From an uncultured Ruminococcus sp. (GTDB lineage Bacteria > Bacillota > Clostridia > Oscillospirales > Ruminococcaceae), in contig CADAES010000011.1 of NCBI GenBank assembly GCA_902786975.1, positions 1 to 64,000 of the forward strand: DNA of 64,000 bases, read 5' to 3'. Below are positions 60,837 through 64,000 of the stretch, piece after piece. The translations under genes were made by a program, and so were the position numbers. The notes under the pieces are model-generated. The model ran no database searches, was not told the origin of the DNA, and worked only from the letters and a program-made list of their open reading frames with translations. Positions within the stretch are counted from its first letter, which is position 1. The number at the start of each line of letters is the position of its first letter.

Positions 60837-63800
60837 TTGAAAAAGATCGTCTCGCTGATACTTGCATTAGGCTTGTGCATCAGCAGCACCTGTGCCTCGG
60901 CAAACAGCGCAGTTCTCAGTCAGACTGCCATTACAGCCAGCGCAGAGGTATCGGGTGATTTCGAATACAGGCTGCTTGACGACGGCACGGCAGCTTTGAA
61001 GCTCTACAATGGCAGCGCTTCGGAGATAAAGATACCCGACTGGATAGAGGGAAAAGCCGTTACTGCCATTGACGCCGGGGCATTTTCAAAGTGTGTCAAG
61101 CAAAAGAGCATTACGGTTCCCGCAAGCGTAAAAACCATCGGCAAGAAAGCTATCGGTTACGTTAAGGAAGGCAAAACGTACAAAAAGCTCGATGGTGTGA
61201 CCATTCTCTGCTACAAAGGCTCGGCAGCCGAAAAATACGCACAGGACAATGACTTTGAGACGGATGACATCAAGTGCATACACATTGTTGAGGACTGGAC
61301 GGTCATCAAAAAAGCTACCTGTCAGCAGGAAGGCTATGAAACAGGAAAATGCAAATTCTGCGGTCAGACGATAACAAACGTTCTCAAAAAGACTAAGCAC
61401 AAATACAAAAAGACCACTGTTGCGCCCGACTGCAAGCATAAAGGCTATGACCTTTACACCTGCTCGGTATGCGGTGACAACTACAAGGACAACTACACCG
61501 CCGTTAACAAGAACGCACATAAATACGGCGATTGGGTAACTATCAAGCCCTCGACCCCGATTGCCGACGGAAAGATGACTAAGACCTGCAGCATATGCAA
61601 AAAAACGCTGCAAAAGTCTATCGCAAAGGCAAATCAGCGTATCTACGGCGATAACCGTTTTGAGACTGCTTTCAAGATAGCAGACACGCTGAAGGCAAAC
61701 AACGGCGGAAAGAAATTCAGAAACATCATCGTTGCATCGGGGCTTAACTACGCTGATGCGTTGTCGGCAGCTTATCTTGCCAAGGTAAAGAACGCTCCCC
61801 TGCTTATCACCTCGCCCGAAGATGCGGTGACAAACAAGCTTGTCAGCTACATAGACGCTAATTCTGAAAGCGATGCGACTGTTTACATTATCGGCGGTAA
61901 CAACGCCGTTTCACAGGCTACCCAGACCAAGCTCGGCAAATACAAGGTCATAAGGGTCAGCGGTCCTGACAGATACATAACAAACCTGCTCGTCCTCAGA
62001 GAGGCGGGAGTTTCTTCACAGGATATGCTTGCTGCATCGGGAAGCAGCTATGCCGATGCGCTTTCGGCTTCCGCTGTAGGAAAGCCAATAATTCTTGTTC
62101 ACGGAAACAGCCTTGAAGCGAGCCAGAAGTCTTTTATCAAAACGCTGAAGAGCAAAAAGATCACTGTTATCGGCGGCACGAGCGCTGTCAGCACAGGTAT
62201 CGAAAAGCAGCTTAAAGAGCTTTTCAGTTCTGTCAATAGGATAGGCGGCGAAAACAGGTTTGAAACATCTGTCAACGTTGCAAAAAAGTTCTTCGACAAG
62301 CCTGCTACAATGGTGCTTGCTTACGGACTGAACTTCCCCGACGGACTTTGCGGCGGTCCTCTAGCAATGAACTATAAAAGCCCGATGATACTTACCGCAA
62401 ACAATTACTCTGCTCCCGCAAAGGGCTATGCAAGATACATCGGCGCAGACAAGGTAGCTATCCTTGGCGGAAAGGGACTCATCAGCACCGAGACTGTCTC
62501 TGTGATAAGAAGCACCCCTGTTACCGCTGTATCCGACGTAAACTCCGTTACTCTCAAATGGAGCAAGATAAAAGGTGCTGTTAAATACCGCATCGTCAAT
62601 GTTTCGGGAGGAAACAAAGTTGTCGGTCAGACTTCTTCGACAAGCTTCACATACAAAGCACCGAGCGCTGCAAGCTTTACTTTCCGGATAGTGCCCGTAG
62701 GCGCTGACGGCAAGGATATAAAGGCCACAAAGCCTATGCTCGCAATTATCGGCACAAAGCCTGCTGCTGTAAGCTCACTTTCGGCAAGGTCAGCCGAGTC
62801 TCTCGGCGCAAAGCTCAGCTGGAATGCTGTCAGATGCAGCTATTATCAGATATTCAAAAAGAGCACGGGAAAATACCAGTTGATTGCGACCTGCACCACT
62901 AACACATTTACCGACATGAACGTTTCAGGTGGGTCGGAATACAGATACATCGTTCGATCTGTTTACACGGATAAGTCGGGCACGGTAAGATACGGCGGCT
63001 ACTCCCCTACGGCAAAGATCAGCTTTTCAGTAAAAGCTCCGGTAGTTTATGTCAGCGAATCGGGCGAGCATTATATCAAACTAATGTGGGAAAAGCTCAG
63101 CAGCGTTTCCTATTACAAGGTTTCTATACTGAAAGACGGCAAATGGATAGAACACACCACCACAGATAATTATCTGAAAATAGACAAGCTTGACAGGAGC
63201 ACAAAGTATCAATTCAGACTTTACGGCGTTGTAAACAGCAGCACCGTGACAAATGTGGTATCCTTCACAGATGCGACAAACTCAACAGTAAAAGCTCGCT
63301 ACAATTTCTGCATCTATTCATCGCCCAACACAGGTTCATCAATAGTTTACTACGGCTATGCGGGTGCTATCCTCACGCAGAAGGGCAAGTATTCCGACAG
63401 CTGGTACAGGGTATATATCCCGGGCACAAACAACGCAAGCACAGGCTTTGTTCAGGCAAGCAGCTTCGGCGGATATATGAGCCTGAACATCGAGCCTATC
63501 TACCAGCTTGGCTGGGCAGGCGGCGCTCCGCTTCCGACAGGCTGTGAAACTACGGCGCTTGCAACTCAGCTCGCAAACGGTCTCGGACTCCCCTGCACGA
63601 AAAATCTTCTTGCTGACAACTATCTGACCATCAATCCAAACTATGTCGGCGACCCGAACTACGCTTCGTGGGGTAATCCTTACACGGAATCGGGCTACGG
63701 CGTTATGGCTCCTGCTCTTGCGGAGACGACCAACAGGTTCCTTACGGCTCTGGGTGTGAGAGATCAGTATCAGATAGACGTTCACACCGACAACAACAAG

Positions 63801-64000
63801 AATATGTCGTGGCACAAGCTCAACACAGGTACTATAAACACCTCGGACGGTCTTGATATCAACGGAATCAAGCGTGAGCTTGAAAAGGGACACAGCCTGG
63901 TTATCTGGTGGATCACAAGAGGCGATGACCCGACCTCTATAACATCGTTCACTATCAACAGAGGCGAGAGATACACTCACGACGGAACGGGTACTTACAC
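60837..64000 (+). CDS. Large secreted CWB2 protein with FnIII-like and C39-like peptidase domains, 3' truncated by window edge
   Basis: At least 1054 residues, open to the right edge; TTG start 8 nt after GGAGGA. Order: signal peptide (1 to about 22); one LRR_5-like unit (about 40-95); Cys-rich repeats with CxxEGYxxxxCxxCG character (pairs C172/C175, C209/C212, C251/C254); three CWB2 domains (about 267-560; RIYGDNRFETAFKIA, RVSGPDRYITNLLVL, RIGGENRFETSVNVA); FnIII-like strands (about 565-820); an SH3-like part (about 820-880); and a C39-like peptidase start with C903 in PTGCETTALATQLANGLGL. The His and Asp of the protease site would lie at or beyond the edge. It probably processes or binds surface partners. 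Confidence 0.85.
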   Translation, partial: MKKIVSLILALGLCISSTCASANSAVLSQTAITASAEVSGDFEYRLLDDGTAALKLYNGSASEIKIPDWIEGKAVTAIDAGAFSKCVKQKSITVPASVKTIGKKAIGYVKEGKTYKKLDGVTILCYKGSAAEKYAQDNDFETDDIKCIHIVEDWTVIKKATCQQEGYETGKCKFCGQTITNVLKKTKHKYKKTTVAPDCKHKGYDLYTCSVCGDNYKDNYTAVNKNAHKYGDWVTIKPSTPIADGKMTKTCSICKKTLQKSIAKANQRIYGDNRFETAFKIADTLKANNGGKKFRNIIVASGLNYADALSAAYLAKVKNAPLLITSPEDAVTNKLVSYIDANSESDATVYIIGGNNAVSQATQTKLGKYKVIRVSGPDRYITNLLVLREAGVSSQDMLAASGSSYADALSASAVGKPIILVHGNSLEASQKSFIKTLKSKKITVIGGTSAVSTGIEKQLKELFSSVNRIGGENRFETSVNVAKKFFDKPATMVLAYGLNFPDGLCGGPLAMNYKSPMILTANNYSAPAKGYARYIGADKVAILGGKGLISTETVSVIRSTPVTAVSDVNSVTLKWSKIKGAVKYRIVNVSGGNKVVGQTSSTSFTYKAPSAASFTFRIVPVGADGKDIKATKPMLAIIGTKPAAVSSLSARSAESLGAKLSWNAVRCSYYQIFKKSTGKYQLIATCTTNTFTDMNVSGGSEYRYIVRSVYTDKSGTVRYGGYSPTAKISFSVKAPVVYVSESGEHYIKLMWEKLSSVSYYKVSILKDGKWIEHTTTDNYLKIDKLDRSTKYQFRLYGVVNSSTVTNVVSFTDATNSTVKARYNFCIYSSPNTGSSIVYYGYAGAILTQKGKYSDSWYRVYIPGTNNASTGFVQASSFGGYMSLNIEPIYQLGWAGGAPLPTGCETTALATQLANGLGLPCTKNLLADNYLTINPNYVGDPNYASWGNPYTESGYGVMAPALAETTNRFLTALGVRDQYQIDVHTDNNKNMSWHKLNTGTINTSDGLDINGIKRELEKGHSLVIWWITRGDDPTSITSFTINRGERYTHDGTGTY

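Overview
The window looks like the chromosome of a low-to-mid GC, spore-forming Firmicute of the Ruminococcaceae/Oscillospiraceae type (Ruminococcus-like). Grounds: a complete spoIIIAA-AH operon, a spoIIGA-sigE pair, the Firmicute-type block asp23-nusB-xseA-xseB-ispA-dxs-tlyA-nadK-argR-recN, a SCIFF peptide with its radical SAM maturase, NfnAB-type oxidoreductase subunits, and surface proteins with CWB2 and BspA-type LRR repeats. Species cannot be fixed from the sequence alone.

Region by region. (1) 1-8.1 kb, + strand: the distal part of an AT-rich surface-polysaccharide cluster (initiating sugar transferase, epimerase, two intact glycosyltransferases, FdtB-like aminotransferase, GNAT-FdtA fusion, Wzx flippase). 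It is decaying: the epimerase is frameshifted by a perfect 14-bp tandem duplication, one ORF appears to fuse the N-terminus of a Wzy-type polymerase to the C-terminus of a glycosyltransferase, and the flippase carries a nonsense codon, two homopolymer frameshifts and a missing C-terminus. (2) 8.1-10.7 kb: a frameshifted EAL (c-di-GMP phosphodiesterase) gene behind a good promoter, and a tyrosine recombinase. (3) 10.7-15.4 kb, - strand: thyX, DJ-1, 5-formyl-THF cyclo-ligase, mltG and U32/TrhP-like genes in one probable operon. (4) 15.5-25.8 kb, - strand: asp23 through recN, with a TsaD-like paralog where folD sits in Bacillus. (5) 25.9-30.8 kb, - strand: spoIIIA operon. (6) 31-36 kb, + strand: MoxR, DUF58 and transglutaminase operon. 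(7) 36-41.5 kb, - strand: LRR/CWB2 surface protein, SCIFF system, TIGR04086 membrane protein, yajC. (8) 41.5-47.8 kb, - strand: nfnBA-like genes, a GHL10-type lipoprotein, a Wzz-like protein with a kinase-like tail, lysA. (9) 48-56.8 kb, + strand: LCP transferase, DUF951, prfA, GNAT, tsaC, coaE, lytic transglycosylase, M18 aminopeptidase, spoIIGA, sigE. (10) 56.9-64 kb: orphan receiver domain, lipoprotein, a tRNA-Ser(CGA) lacking its 5' acceptor strand, a hypothetical protein, YfcE-like phosphoesterase, a tandem degenerate GGDEF protein and a large secreted CWB2/protease protein cut by the window end.

How the parts work together: the minus-strand blocks supply housekeeping (DNA repair, isoprenoid precursors, folate/dTMP, NADP) and the forespore-mother cell channel (SpoIIIA), whose transcription in the Bacillus model needs SigE, encoded with its activating protease at 55-57 kb. 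Envelope functions recur (MltG, LCP, lytic transglycosylase, CWB2 proteins, polysaccharide genes). c-di-GMP genes are present only as a frameshifted EAL gene and a GGDEF protein without its signature residues.

No phage, CRISPR array, insertion sequence or wholly new multi-gene system was seen. The most notable items are the stepwise-decayed polysaccharide cluster, the damaged tRNA-Ser(CGA), the repeated LTVDEIL motif in MltG, the Wzz-like protein with an apparently P-loop-less kinase-like tail, and the paired degenerate GGDEF domains.
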